Positions 18,532-27,398 are shown, counted from the stretch's first letter. The stretch is DNA of 64,000 nt from JAFGRU01 sp963665915 (GCA_963665915.2 CAXXSG010000002.1:186001-250000); one strand, 5' to 3'. Notes: a model not told the origin generated them from the sequence alone. Numbers and translations: made by a program.

Positions 18532-19179
18532 ATGATAATTCTGCCGCGTGGGAAAGCCGTAAAAGAAAAAATAAGTTTGAAAAACTTCGATGTGCTCGAT
18601 TGCCTCAAAAAGCTTCAGATCGCTAATTTTACCGGTTATCTTCGTTTCGATTCCCCGGAAGGGACGGGAATAATTCTATTTAACCGGGGCAAGATGATAG
18701 GCATATTTTTTCAGGGAGAAAGAGAAAACCTAATTGCCCTGCGAGCTCTCTCCAGTATCTTTGAGAATATTCGAAGCGGAAGGAGCCTCCTGTATATCTA
18801 TAGCGTAAGTACACGTCTTCTAATGAATCTTTTCGAAATTCTGCACGGGAATATCATCTATAGGGGGCAGGAACTGCTTCTTATGGATGTCGCATTCCTT
18901 ATCGACCATATAAAAAAGGAAAACATAAGTGGTGCCCTGCGGGTTTATGTGGGCGATCAGGTCGCTATTATTTTCTATCGCCAGGGAACCCCGATAGGTT
19001 TTTTCCATGATGGCGGCAAGGATATCGATACCCTTGCGGATATCGGAAAATCACTGGCTTTAATGGCAGGTGCCCGGATTGATCTCCTGGTTTCACGGGA
19101 TTCAGAAGGAATGGTGCTGGTCGATTTTAACAAGTCGATTGACTTGCCGGCGCTTTGGGAAAAAACCATGAAGGGATGA
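18532..19179 (+). CDS. DUF4388-like protein with two related modules
   Basis: A 215-residue soluble protein; GAGG precedes ATG 18532 by 9 bases. Two related halves are visible. The first has LKNFDVLDCLKKLQIANFTGYLRF and IILFNRGKMIGIFF. The second has MDVAFLIDHIKKENISGALRVY and AIIFYRQGTPIGFF. The pattern 'helix - sGxLxv - I.F..G..IG' is that of PatA/DUF4388-type modules, which in deltaproteobacteria often accompany signalling proteins. The assignment is by pattern only. It lies 68 bases after the ABC-F fragment and just before copy 2 of the palindromic element. Confidence 0.65.
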   Translation: MIILPRGKAVKEKISLKNFDVLDCLKKLQIANFTGYLRFDSPEGTGIILFNRGKMIGIFFQGERENLIALRALSSIFENIRSGRSLLYIYSVSTRLLMNLFEILHGNIIYRGQELLLMDVAFLIDHIKKENISGALRVYVGDQVAIIFYRQGTPIGFFHDGGKDIDTLADIGKSLALMAGARIDLLVSRDSEGMVLVDFNKSIDLPALWEKTMKG

Positions 19180-19201
19180 ATTTATCTTTCCTGGTTCTCC
19201 C

Positions 19202-19385
19202 TTTACCCCGCATTATTCATGAAAGCTTTTACTGCAACCGTCAATTGCACGCCATCTCAGGCCGTGCTCGCTCCTTACTCTTCGACGTACTGCAAGTACG
19301 CCTGCATCGCGCGTCACTGTGCTCGCCCTGATTTGACGCACACTTACCGATTTCGCGACAAAGCCTCATGAATAACCCGGGTTAA
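19202..19385. repeat. Intergenic palindromic element, copy 2
   Basis: About 180 bases with better-kept ends than copy 1. The left end TTTACCCCGCATTATTCATGA and the right end TCATGAATAACCCGGGTTAA are inverted copies, extending inward to AAAGC on the left and its partner GCTTT. The centre contains GTACT-GCA-AGTAC, a near-perfect small palindrome. GTGCTCGC occurs twice as a direct repeat. It lies between the converging ends of the DUF4388-like gene and the OmpA-like gene. Confidence 0.88.
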
Positions 19386-19414
19386 CACCTTTTTTAAACT
19401 TTCTGGTTTTTCTG

Positions 19415-20305
19415 CTATTTCAATGGCTTGACAACCTGGGCATCTTCCGGGACCAGGACAATCTGGATGCGGCGATTCTCGGCCCGGCCGTCAGCGCTTT
19501 GATTGTTACTGACCGGCTGGAACTGGCTGAAACCATTGGCCGAAAGTTTTTCACCTCTTATCCCAATCCTGTCCTGCAGGAAATGTACAACATTGACAGC
19601 TCGGGCTGTGGACAGTTCCCAGTTGGAGGGAAAAGTCTTTTTCAGACGGGAGCTGATGGGAATATTATCAGTATGGCCTTCAACACGGATACTTTTATCT
19701 TCCATTTTTTTCAGGACCTTTCCGACGCGCCGCAGTACTTCAAGTCCCTGGGGTTTGATTTCCGCGCTTCCCGATTCAAAGAGGATTTTTTCCACCAGAT
19801 TGACGGTCAGTTTCCCTTTTAATTGTGAAATCTTCACTTCCCCGCTACGAATTTCCTTCTCCATAGTCTCAACCAGAGAATTGTAGGTTGATTTGATCTC
19901 GGCAAGGCGGGCTTCGCGGGCGATTCGCTCCTTTTCGATCTGTTGTTCCAGAAGATCTGTTTCTGTGCGGATCTCCTGAATGGTTTTTTCCGCCTGCAGG
20001 TTTTTATCCGTCAGGACTTTCCTTTGAAAATCCAACTCTTTTCTGATTTGAAGCAGATTCCGCCGGAGTTCTGAATTCTGCTCGGATAATTCCTGGAGGT
20101 TCAGGGCCAGTTCCTGTTGCTGCAGAACAAGATCCTTTTTCTGGTCCAAAAGAACCTGGTTCTCATCTTCAAGTGTCTTGAAGGCCTGGCTCAGCTGCGC
20201 GGCTTCCAACTCCTTCTGTTCGAAAACGGATTTGCTCACGCAACCGGCTGTCAGGAAGCCGGCAGCAATCAGTAATAACGCACTTTTCAGGATCGAAGCG
20301 TTCAT
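19415..20305 (-). CDS. OmpA/MotB-domain lipoprotein with coiled coil
   Basis: A 296-residue envelope protein. ATG 20305 has GGGAG 7 bases upstream and begins a lipoprotein signal (lipobox LTAGC, Cys about 21), so the in-frame codons further upstream are not used. Residues about 28-185 form a long Glu/Gln/Leu-rich coiled coil. Residues about 190-290 are an OmpA C-terminal peptidoglycan-binding domain: ILFESGSAEIKPQG, RVEGHTDNIPI and the closing AENRRIQIVL. It probably tethers the outer membrane to peptidoglycan across the periplasm. The gene is divergent from nadC with a 245-base gap and converges on the DUF4388-like gene. Confidence 0.88.
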   Translation of the reverse strand: MNASILKSALLLIAAGFLTAGCVSKSVFEQKELEAAQLSQAFKTLEDENQVLLDQKKDLVLQQQELALNLQELSEQNSELRRNLLQIRKELDFQRKVLTDKNLQAEKTIQEIRTETDLLEQQIEKERIAREARLAEIKSTYNSLVETMEKEIRSGEVKISQLKGKLTVNLVEKILFESGSAEIKPQGLEVLRRVGKVLKKMEDKSIRVEGHTDNIPISSRLKKTFPSNWELSTARAVNVVHFLQDRIGIRGEKLSANGFSQFQPVSNNQSADGRAENRRIQIVLVPEDAQVVKPLK

Positions 20306-20487
20306 TTTTTCTCTCCCAAGCAAACTTTTGGAAATGTGAGTGTTTTTCAGCCGAATTACCTTTTGGATAACCCCTGACGGGGTTCCATCAGATTTCCATT
20401 TATTTTCACTTTTCACAAATCATTCTTTTCTACCATAAAAGTGTTTTAAGTAAAGGGAAATCGTTGATTTTGAAGAACTCTTTTCAG

Positions 20488-20517
20488 TTGCTACGGGTCT
20501 TGCTGGTATGCTATAAA
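20488..20517 (+). promoter_or_regulatory. Candidate promoter of the nadC operon
   Basis: An extended -10 element TGCTATAAA (TATAAA at 20512-20517) with TTGCTA 18 bases upstream (20488-20493). The -35 match is weak, but a TGn-TATAAA element can function without a good -35. The start of nadC is 33 bases downstream, with GAGG at 20541-20544. Confidence 0.5.
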
Positions 20518-20550
20518 AACACACTTATTGGTATCCTGAAGAGGTTTTAA

Positions 20551-21384
20551 GTGTTTGATATAAAAAAGATAATTCAAAAAGCTTTGGAAGAGGATATCGG
20601 CCCCGGCGATGTCACCACGATGGCTACGGTAGATCCGGATCGTCTTGGGAAAGCAGAATTTCTGGCAAAAGAAGATTTTATTCTGGCAGGTCTTGATGTG
20701 GCCAGGGAAACATTTTCGACACTTGATTCTGGAGTGCGATTTTTCGGTCTGGCGGAAGATGGGGCATCCATCAAGAGCGGTGAAATTTTTGCCTATCTGG
20801 AAGGCCGCGCCCGTTCCCTGCTCCAAGGGGAGAGAGTTTCCTTGAATTTTGTTCAGCGTATGAGCGGGATAGCGACCCTGACCCGACGTTTTGTGGACGC
20901 GGTAGAGGGGACATCAGCAACCATTGTCGACACTCGAAAAACAACCCCGGGTTTGAGGGTGTTGGAAAAATACGCGGTGCGGGTCGGCGGGGGACGCAAC
21001 CATCGCTTTTCCCTTTTTGACGGTGTCCTGATCAAGGAAAATCATATCGTAGCGGCAGGCGGGATCCTTGCGGCGGTTTCCAACGCTCGGAAGGGTGTGC
21101 CTCATACGTTAAAGATCGAAGTTGAAACCAGGACTTTAACCGAAGTTCAGGAGGCACTTGAAGCCAGGGCGGACATTATTCTCCTCGACAACATGACGCT
21201 GGGGGTGGTCCGGGACGCGGTGAAAACCATTGGGAACCAGGCGCTTGTGGAAACCTCGGGTGGGGTCACTCTCGATACGGTCCGCACCCTGGCGGAATCA
21301 GGTGTCGACTTCATCTCCGTCGGCGCCCTGACCCATTCCAGCCGGGCCGTGGATATTTCCCTGCTTTTTTCCGAGCAGGTCTGA
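20551..21384 (+). CDS. nadC: Nicotinate-nucleotide pyrophosphorylase (quinolinate phosphoribosyltransferase)
   Basis: Converts quinolinate and PRPP to nicotinate mononucleotide in de novo NAD synthesis. GTG 20551, with GAGG 6 bases upstream, gives 277 residues, the family length. Diagnostic segments are ALEEDIGPGDVTT, the PRPP/quinolinate-binding DTRKTTPGLRVLEKYAV, GGGRNHRFSLFDGVLIKENH, KIEVETRTL, DIILLDNM and the C-terminal SGGVTLDTV and GVDFISVGALTHS. It is the first gene of a plus-strand cofactor run (nadC, birA, coaX). No nadA or nadB is in the window. Confidence 0.96.
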   Translation: MFDIKKIIQKALEEDIGPGDVTTMATVDPDRLGKAEFLAKEDFILAGLDVARETFSTLDSGVRFFGLAEDGASIKSGEIFAYLEGRARSLLQGERVSLNFVQRMSGIATLTRRFVDAVEGTSATIVDTRKTTPGLRVLEKYAVRVGGGRNHRFSLFDGVLIKENHIVAAGGILAAVSNARKGVPHTLKIEVETRTLTEVQEALEARADIILLDNMTLGVVRDAVKTIGNQALVETSGGVTLDTVRTLAESGVDFISVGALTHSSRAVDISLLFSEQV

Positions 21385-21409
21385 GTAAGGATCGTGGGCA
21401 TTTTAGAGC

Positions 21410-22264
21410 ATGCCGGAACGTATCTTTATATCTTGTGAAAGTTGCACAATGACATTCTCTGTTCTTCCAAGCGAGCTGGAGACCCGCATCGTCGGTTGCC
21501 GGATTATTTGTCTGGATACGACGGAAAGTACCAACTTACGGGTCAGACAGCTTGCGGAGGAGGGTGCGCCCGAAGGTACGGTGGTTCTGGCCGATTGTCA
21601 GACCGGAGGAAAAGGGCGGCTCGGGCGTTCCTGGGTATCGCCGGGGGGAGTCAATTTTTATGCTTCCGTGCTTTTGCGCCCCGCAATTTCTCCCAGGGAG
21701 TCGTCCCAGATCACCTTTATCACCTCTCTTGCAGCGGTCAAAGCCCTTCGGGAAAGCTATAATGTGGAGGCCGAGGTTAAATGGCCCAACGATGTACTGC
21801 TGAACGGGAGGAAACTGGGAGGGGTTCTGAATGAACTCTGCACGTCTCTGAGACAGATCAATTACCTTGTTCTGGGTTTGGGGGTGAATCTCAATATGAC
21901 CCGGGATCAGCTGCCCGAAAGGGAGCTTTTTCCGGCCACTTCCGTTATGCTGGAAAAAGGTGAAGAAGTCTCTCGTACAAGATTCGCCCGCAATTATTTT
22001 CGCTGGCTGGATCGATTCTATCTTCAATACCTTGAAGAAGGCTTTTCCGGAATACGGGAGGAATGGGAATCGTACTGCGGAATGGTCGGTTGCCGAGTGG
22101 AACTGGATACGGGGGACAAAATGCTGGAAGGACTGGTAGTGGGTATTGATGAGGAAGGGGCTTTGATCCTGCGCGGTCAAAACGGCCGCGATGAAAAGGT
22201 TCATTCCGCCGATATCCGCTCGATTCATGATGAAACTCACGGCAAAACAAACATTCAGAGATAA
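21410..22264 (+). CDS. birA: Biotin--[acetyl-CoA-carboxylase] ligase without the DNA-binding domain
   Basis: Attaches biotin to carboxylase carrier proteins. Catalytic motifs: DTTESTN, the biotinyl-AMP loop GGKGRLGRSW (usual GRGRxGRxW), the conserved Lys segment VKWPNDVLLNGRKLGGVLNE, and a C-terminal SH3-like domain near residues 225-280. The N-terminal winged helix of E. coli BirA is absent, so it should not act as a repressor. ATG 21410 gives 284 residues; an in-frame ATG at 21449 (272 residues) is equally possible because the first 13 residues are not family-like. It is 25 bases after nadC and 5 bases before coaX. Confidence 0.93.
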   Translation: MPERIFISCESCTMTFSVLPSELETRIVGCRIICLDTTESTNLRVRQLAEEGAPEGTVVLADCQTGGKGRLGRSWVSPGGVNFYASVLLRPAISPRESSQITFITSLAAVKALRESYNVEAEVKWPNDVLLNGRKLGGVLNELCTSLRQINYLVLGLGVNLNMTRDQLPERELFPATSVMLEKGEEVSRTRFARNYFRWLDRFYLQYLEEGFSGIREEWESYCGMVGCRVELDTGDKMLEGLVVGIDEEGALILRGQNGRDEKVHSADIRSIHDETHGKTNIQR

Positions 22265-22269
22265 TTGTC

Positions 22270-23049
22270 ATGCTACTGGTTTTTGATGTCGGCAATACTA
22301 ATATTGTTCTCGGGGTCTTCAAGGGAGAGGAGCTTTTTGAAAGCTGGCGTATCAGTACGGACAAGCTCAGAACCGATGATGAATATGCCATTCTGGTTCG
22401 TCAGTTATTTAGTTTTCAGGGGATCACCTTTGGGGATATCAAGGATATCATAATCTCCTGCGTCGTCCCGCCCATGCTGAATACCCTGTCGGAATTGTGC
22501 GAAAGGTACTTCGAGCTCAAGCCTTATATCGTAGGACCCGGCATCAAAACCGGCATGCCTATCCTCTATGAGAATCCGCGTGAGGTCGGTGCCGATCGCA
22601 TCGTCAATGCCGTTGCCGCCTATGAGGAGTATCGACGCAATGCCATTGTCGTCGATTTTGGTACGGCAACCACTTTCGATTATATTACCAGTCGCGGGGA
22701 ATATCAGGGGGGAGCCATTGCCCCGGGATTGAATATCTCTTCGGAGGCCCTTTTTGATGCGGCCAGCAAATTGCCCCGGGTTGAACTGGTGCGGCCTCCA
22801 CAGATTATCGCAAAAAATACGGTCAACAGTATTCAGGCCGGCCTTTTTTACGGATATGTTGGGCTGGTGGACGGTATCGTGGGGAGAATGAAGGAAGAAG
22901 CGGAACAATCTCCCATTATTATTGCGACCGGGGGATTGTGCGAGATCATTGCGCCAGCGTCGCGAATGATCGACAAAACCGACCCGTTTCTGGCCCTGAA
23001 AGGGCTGAAAATTATTTATTTGCGGAATAAAATGGCAAATGTGGATTAA
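22270..23049 (+). CDS. coaX: Type III pantothenate kinase
   Basis: Phosphorylates pantothenate, the first step of coenzyme A synthesis, independent of feedback by CoA. The 259 residues begin MLLVFDVGNTNIVLGVFKG, the ASKHA phosphate-binding motif. Further type III signatures are GVGADRIVNA-like sequence (EVGADRIVNAVAAYE), the catalytic-site VVDFGTATTFDYI and GGAIAPGLNIS, and the C-terminal IIATGGLCEII. Its start is 5 bases from the birA stop, so it is translationally close-coupled in the nadC-birA-coaX run. Confidence 0.96.
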   Translation: MLLVFDVGNTNIVLGVFKGEELFESWRISTDKLRTDDEYAILVRQLFSFQGITFGDIKDIIISCVVPPMLNTLSELCERYFELKPYIVGPGIKTGMPILYENPREVGADRIVNAVAAYEEYRRNAIVVDFGTATTFDYITSRGEYQGGAIAPGLNISSEALFDAASKLPRVELVRPPQIIAKNTVNSIQAGLFYGYVGLVDGIVGRMKEEAEQSPIIIATGGLCEIIAPASRMIDKTDPFLALKGLKIIYLRNKMANVD

Positions 23050-23196
23050 TGCTATTCAAACAATTCAAATTTTGTTTTAATAACGCCACAAAAAATTATG
23101 CTCTGCATCTGGCATGATGTCTCTGTGTTTTTAAGTGGAAAAAAGAGGGAATTAAGCCTCTTCAAATAAAGATCACAGGCAAGGAAAGGAGTAGTA

Positions 23197-25275
23197 ATGG
23201 CTAAGTGCTCAAGAGATAAGCTTCGGAATCTGGGAATAGTAGGTCATGGGGGTGCTGGAAAAACATCCCTTGCTGAGGCGTTGCTTTTTATGACAGGCAT
23301 GACGGACCGGCTGGGCCGGGTGGATGACGGCACATCCACAATGGATTTCGAGCCCGAAGAGTCCAAGAGAAATCTTACCATCAGTACCAGCATCCATCAT
23401 TTCGACTGGAAGGGCACCAGCTTTAATATTCTCGATACTCCCGGATACACGAACTTCCTCCATGACACGCGGGATTGTATCAGCGTTATGGATGGCGCGC
23501 TTCTCGTTGGTTCGGCCGTTGCGGGTGTTAAAGCCCAAGCCGTCAAAATATGGGAATGGGCTGATCATTTCGATGTACCGCGGGTGGTTTTTATCAATCA
23601 GATGGAGCGCGAAGGGGCTGATTTTCAGAAGGTGGTTGACGAATTGTCGGACCTTCTTTCGACCCAGGCGGCTGTAGTTACCTTCCCGATCGGCGCTGAA
23701 GCAGACTTTAAGGGCGTTGTTAACCTTTTGACCATGAAAGCTTATACCTACTCCGATGGTGCTTCCGGCAAGTCGAAGGACGAGGATATTCCAGCCGACC
23801 TTCTGGAAGAAGCCCAGACCATGAGAGTTCTTCTCATGGAGGCGGTTGCGGAGGCGGATGATGCTCTGATGGAAAAATACCTGGAGACCGAGGAGCTTTC
23901 CAATGACGAAATAATGGTCGGGCTCAAAAAAGGTGTACTCAGCAGTACGATTACACCGGTTTTCTGTGGCAGTGCCATGGAAAACAAGGGGCTGGACCAG
24001 CTTCTTGACGGTTTGGCTGCATGTATGCCTTCCCCACTCGATAAAAAAGCTCAAAAGGGTAAAAACCCCAAAAATGATGAGGAAGAAGAACGTCCCTGTG
24101 ACGAACAGGCTCCTTTTGCCGCCCGTGTCTTCAAAACCATCAGCGATCCTTTCACCGGGAAGTTGACCCTTTTCAGGGTTTATTCCGGGACGCTGAAAAG
24201 TGATTCCAATGTTTTTAATCCCAACAAGGATACGGCGGAAAGAATCGGGCAGCTTTTTCAGTTGGAAGGGAAAAAGCATAAACCTCTGGAGGAAGCCGTG
24301 GCCGGGGATATTGTGGCTGTTGCCAAGCTGAAAGTAACCGGCACAGGGGATACTTTGTGTGATGCGGCCAAGGCGATCGTCTTTGAGGCTCCTGCGATCA
24401 TGAATCCGGTTATTTCCTTTGCTCTTGAGGCGCAGAGCAAAGCCGACCAGGATAAGATTCACGGCGGCCTCCAGCGACTGGTGGAAGAGGATACGACCCT
24501 TCAGGTACAGCGCGACGAAGAAACCCACGAGCTGATTCTCTCCGGCATGGGCCAGCTCCACCTCGAAGTGGCGGTAGAGAAACTGAAGCGCAAATATGGT
24601 GCTGGAGTTGACCTGAAGGAGCCGAAGGTTCCTTATCGGGAAACCATCAAAGGTAAAGCAAAGTTGCAGAGCAAATACAAGAAACAGTCCGGTGGCCGTG
24701 GCCAGTATGCGGATGCCTGGATTGAGGTGGAGCCATTGCCGCGGAGTGGTGGCTACGAATTTGTCGACAAGATTGTCGGCGGGGCTATTCCTCGCACATA
24801 TATCCCTGCTGTCGACAAGGGTATCCAGGAGGCTTCCGTGAAGGGGATTCTGGGAGGCTTCCCGGTGGTTGACTTCAGGGTGACCCTTTTTGACGGATCT
24901 TTCCACGCTGTGGATTCTTCGGAAATGGCCTTTAAAATTGCCGGCTCCATGGGTTTCAAAAAGGCCATGGAACAGGCGAAACCCGTTCTTCTTGAGCCCG
25001 TTGTGCAAATGGAAATCACGGTTCCCGATGAGTGCATGGGTGATGTGATCGGAGATATCAACTCCCGGCGCGGCCGCGTGCTCGGGTTTGAGGCCAAAGG
25101 CAGTAACCAGGTTATTAACGTGAGTGTCCCGATGTGCGAAGTTCTCAAGTATTCTTCCGAGCTTGGGGCCATGACCTCTGACCGGGGGCTCTTTACCATG
25201 GAATTTGATCATTATGATGAGGTGCCCGCCGCAATGACGGAAAAATTGCTGGAGCAACTTAATAAAGAAGAATAA
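23197..25275 (+). CDS. fusA2: Elongation factor G paralogue (EF-G2 type) with altered G4 motif
   Basis: A 692-residue translation GTPase with five EF-G domains. AAGGAAAGGAG precedes ATG 23197. G1 is GHGGAGKTSL, the form seen in EF-G2-like proteins in place of AHIDAGKT; G2 region KRNLTISTS; G3 DTPGYTNF. The G4 motif that reads NKMD in EF-G is here N134-Q135-M136-E137, so the Asp that fixes guanine specificity is replaced by Glu. Domain IV carries SGGRGQYADAWIEVEP and RTYIPAVDKGIQEA. It probably is a secondary factor and not the main translocase, whose gene normally sits with rpsL/rpsG. A terminator follows. Confidence 0.92.
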   Translation: MAKCSRDKLRNLGIVGHGGAGKTSLAEALLFMTGMTDRLGRVDDGTSTMDFEPEESKRNLTISTSIHHFDWKGTSFNILDTPGYTNFLHDTRDCISVMDGALLVGSAVAGVKAQAVKIWEWADHFDVPRVVFINQMEREGADFQKVVDELSDLLSTQAAVVTFPIGAEADFKGVVNLLTMKAYTYSDGASGKSKDEDIPADLLEEAQTMRVLLMEAVAEADDALMEKYLETEELSNDEIMVGLKKGVLSSTITPVFCGSAMENKGLDQLLDGLAACMPSPLDKKAQKGKNPKNDEEEERPCDEQAPFAARVFKTISDPFTGKLTLFRVYSGTLKSDSNVFNPNKDTAERIGQLFQLEGKKHKPLEEAVAGDIVAVAKLKVTGTGDTLCDAAKAIVFEAPAIMNPVISFALEAQSKADQDKIHGGLQRLVEEDTTLQVQRDEETHELILSGMGQLHLEVAVEKLKRKYGAGVDLKEPKVPYRETIKGKAKLQSKYKKQSGGRGQYADAWIEVEPLPRSGGYEFVDKIVGGAIPRTYIPAVDKGIQEASVKGILGGFPVVDFRVTLFDGSFHAVDSSEMAFKIAGSMGFKKAMEQAKPVLLEPVVQMEITVPDECMGDVIGDINSRRGRVLGFEAKGSNQVINVSVPMCEVLKYSSELGAMTSDRGLFTMEFDHYDEVPAAMTEKLLEQLNKEE

Positions 25276-25297
25276 GGTAATACGATTTTTTATCCTG

Positions 25298-25327
25298 AAA
25301 AAAGGGCGGTCATTCCGCCCTTTTTTT
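25298..25327 (+). terminator. Rho-independent terminator of fusA2
   Basis: AAAAAAGGGCGG-TCATT-CCGCCCTTTTTTT: a perfect GC-rich stem with a five-base loop, flanked by A-run and T-run, so it could act in either direction. It lies 23 bases after the stop. Confidence 0.95.
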
Positions 25328-25793
25328 GTTTCTGAAACAGGTCAAATGTTGTCTTCTGGTTTTTGCTAAGTGGTGAAAGAGTGCGAGATAAATATGACAT
25401 GTCAGGAAGTCTCTATGAGGCCCCTGATGCGAACTTTCGTTTCAAACGCAGCTGGGCTTTCATGCTTTGAAATCTTTCCTATGTGGAAAGAGGGCCTGGG
25501 CCTTTTAAAAAAACTACCCGACCCTCGCTTCAGGGCAATGGTTATCTCTAGAGAATTAGTAGATTTTTTTTGAAGATTTTCTTGTTTGGCTGGAGGATTG
25601 CAGACCCTGTTTCATTATTTAAAATCAGATTTAGAACATCCGATGAAGTTGGCACTTGTAGGCATTTTTTTTAATAATACGTGGTTTTGACTTTTTTTTA
25701 TTGTGACAGAAAAGGGCCTTTATATTTACCACAATTCCTGCAAAAACTGTAGTGGGCCTAGCTTTTATCCCTTTTTGTTTCTCTGTGAAATGA
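25328..25793. other. AT-rich gap without a recognisable gene
   Basis: About 470 bases between the fusA2 terminator and mgtC. The open frame 25370-25573 lacks a ribosome-binding site and resembles no protein I know. No Mg-box-like riboswitch structure was recognised upstream of mgtC. A perfect palindrome CATGTTT-C-AAACATG at 25800-25814 lies just past the gap, over the second candidate mgtC start. Confidence 0.4.
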
Positions 25794-26501
25794 ATGGAAC
25801 ATGTTTCAAACATGAGTGGCTGGGAATTAAACAATGAACTTACTTGGATAATTCGCCTTGTTTTCGCAGGTATTCTCGGTGGGTTGATCGGTTTTGACCG
25901 TGAATTTCATGGGCGGGATGCCGGCTTTCGAACCCATGTTCTTGTTTCCGTCGGAGCTTGCCTGATGGTCGTGATATCGGAATCTTTTGCCGTGAAATAT
26001 AATCCCGAAGTGAGTGGCGGGATCCTTCGTCTCGATCCGTCCCGCGTTGCGGCACAAATTGTAACCGGGATCGGTTTTTTAGGGGCGGGGGCTATAATCA
26101 AGGAAGGAGCTACTGTCAAAGGACTTACCACCGCCGCTTGTTTATGGGTTGCAGCCGGAATGGGAATGGCTGTAGGTACTGGTCTTTATTTTGCAGCTTC
26201 TTTTACGGCTGTTTTATCCCTTTTCGCTTTGCTTGTTTTGAAAAAAGTTGAAAGGTACATTCGAAAAGGTGCTTATTGGTTATTGACGATTCAGTGTTTT
26301 AAACAGCAGGGTGTTTACGAGAATTTAAAAACGTTTTTTGAGGAAAATAATATTGAGGTTGTTGATTTCTCCCTTGAAAAAGACCGGGCGAGCCAGGAAA
26401 CAACGTTTAATTTTACTATCCAGCCTTGTGGCAGGATGAAAGTTTTTCCGGTCGATTCCCTTGTGAATATCGAGTATGTAAAAAAAGTTTTTTTCCGTTA
26501 G
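25794..26501 (+). CDS. mgtC: MgtC/SapB family membrane protein
   Basis: A 235-residue inner-membrane protein. The family core is clear: LGGLIGFDREFHGRDAGFRTHVLVSVGA, then VAAQIVTGIGFLGAGAIIKEG and VKGLTTAACLWVAAGMGMAVG, with about four to five membrane helices up to residue 150. A cytosolic ACT-like tail (about 155-235) follows. MgtC proteins modulate membrane energetics and survival at low magnesium; the name does not prove magnesium transport. ATG 25794 and ATG 25812 (MSGWELNNELTW) are both possible, neither with a good ribosome-binding site. The stop lies 58 bases before the receiver-PilZ gene. Confidence 0.88.
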   Translation: MEHVSNMSGWELNNELTWIIRLVFAGILGGLIGFDREFHGRDAGFRTHVLVSVGACLMVVISESFAVKYNPEVSGGILRLDPSRVAAQIVTGIGFLGAGAIIKEGATVKGLTTAACLWVAAGMGMAVGTGLYFAASFTAVLSLFALLVLKKVERYIRKGAYWLLTIQCFKQQGVYENLKTFFEENNIEVVDFSLEKDRASQETTFNFTIQPCGRMKVFPVDSLVNIEYVKKVFFR

Positions 26502-26559
26502 TGTCTGTTTGTGCAGTGGATTTTTGTCGATTGAATCGCCACCTTTTGAGGAGATTTTG

Positions 26560-27297
26560 GTGAATAAAGAAAAAGTGCTTCTTGCTGACGATGTTGAACT
26601 TTTTTTGGAATTGGAAAAATCCTTTTTCCATTTGGATCGTTTTGATATTTTTATGGCCAGAACCGGTGTGGAAGCTTTTGAGATAGCTGTTGCGGAAAAG
26701 CCGGATCTCATTTTTATGGATTTGTATATGCCGGAAATGAATGGTGATGAAGCCTGCCAGAAAATCAAGAGTCAGCCGGCGTTATCCGAGATACCTATCA
26801 TTATGGTAACTCATCCGGACGAAGATGAATTGGAAAAATGTTATCAGAATGGCTGTGATGATATCCTGTTCAAGCCGCTTAAGCGCGAGCAGTTCCTGGC
26901 TGTGGCCAACACATTTCTGGATGGAAATAATCGGCTCTCCCCGCGAATCGGGACAAGATTTAAAGTATTTTACGAATTTGAAGGGGAAAATGTGATGGCC
27001 AAATTTACCGTAAATATGAGTGCCGGGGGCGTATTTTTGGAGTCTGAAGATATCCTCCCTGACAATACACCTCTGGTTATGGAATTCGTGTTGCCCGGCC
27101 AGGAAAAGAAGATTCACTGTCAGGGGAAAGTAGCGTGGGGAAATCCGCCGGGTAAAAAACTTGTCCAAGCACTTCCTTCGGGAATGGGGGTCCAGTTTGT
27201 TGATCTGAAGTTGGAGCAGATGGATGCCATCCGTAAACACCTTCAGGAAGTCTGCGAAAAAAATCTTCCGCGCGAAGCTGAGTTTTTAAGAAGTTGA
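26560..27297 (+). CDS. Response regulator with receiver and PilZ domains
   Basis: A 245-residue cytosolic signalling protein. GTG 26560 with GAGGAG 8 bases upstream gives MNKEKVLLADD; the in-frame sequence upstream of it is not domain-like. The receiver (residues 1-120) has acidic pocket D10-D11, phospho-acceptor D54 (FMDLYMPEMNG) and Lys in FKPLK. Residues about 130-235 resemble PilZ: SPRIGTRFKVFYEF, then VNMSAGGVFLES, matching the c-di-GMP-binding RxxxR and D/NxSxxG pattern loosely (the Arg motif is short). It could join a phosphorelay to c-di-GMP output. There is no adjacent kinase; a terminator follows. Confidence 0.85.
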   Translation: MNKEKVLLADDVELFLELEKSFFHLDRFDIFMARTGVEAFEIAVAEKPDLIFMDLYMPEMNGDEACQKIKSQPALSEIPIIMVTHPDEDELEKCYQNGCDDILFKPLKREQFLAVANTFLDGNNRLSPRIGTRFKVFYEFEGENVMAKFTVNMSAGGVFLESEDILPDNTPLVMEFVLPGQEKKIHCQGKVAWGNPPGKKLVQALPSGMGVQFVDLKLEQMDAIRKHLQEVCEKNLPREAEFLRS

Positions 27298-27354
27298 CAG
27301 GCATCATCTGTCGTAATTAACCGTTTCCTCCTTTCCGGATGGAGGGGTGCTGCT

Positions 27355-27398
27355 AAAGAGAGGTCGATCTGTTTCAGGTTGACCTCTTTGTTTTTTTT
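27355..27398 (+). terminator. Terminator after the receiver-PilZ gene
   Basis: AAGAGAGGTC pairs with GACCTCTTTG (one wobble) around a 20-base loop, followed by eight T. The rest of the gap to 27607 holds a second weak hairpin near 27323-27350 and the small palindrome AAGCT-GTT-AGCTT near 27548; no gene was seen. Confidence 0.8.

Noticed and set aside
23209..25257. 682-codon open frame antisense to the EF-G paralogue
   Set aside because: It mirrors the whole fusA2 gene in GC-rich third positions; the product has no domain and no ribosome-binding site.
25370..25573. 67-codon open frame downstream of fusA2
   Set aside because: No ribosome-binding site and no protein-like pattern.
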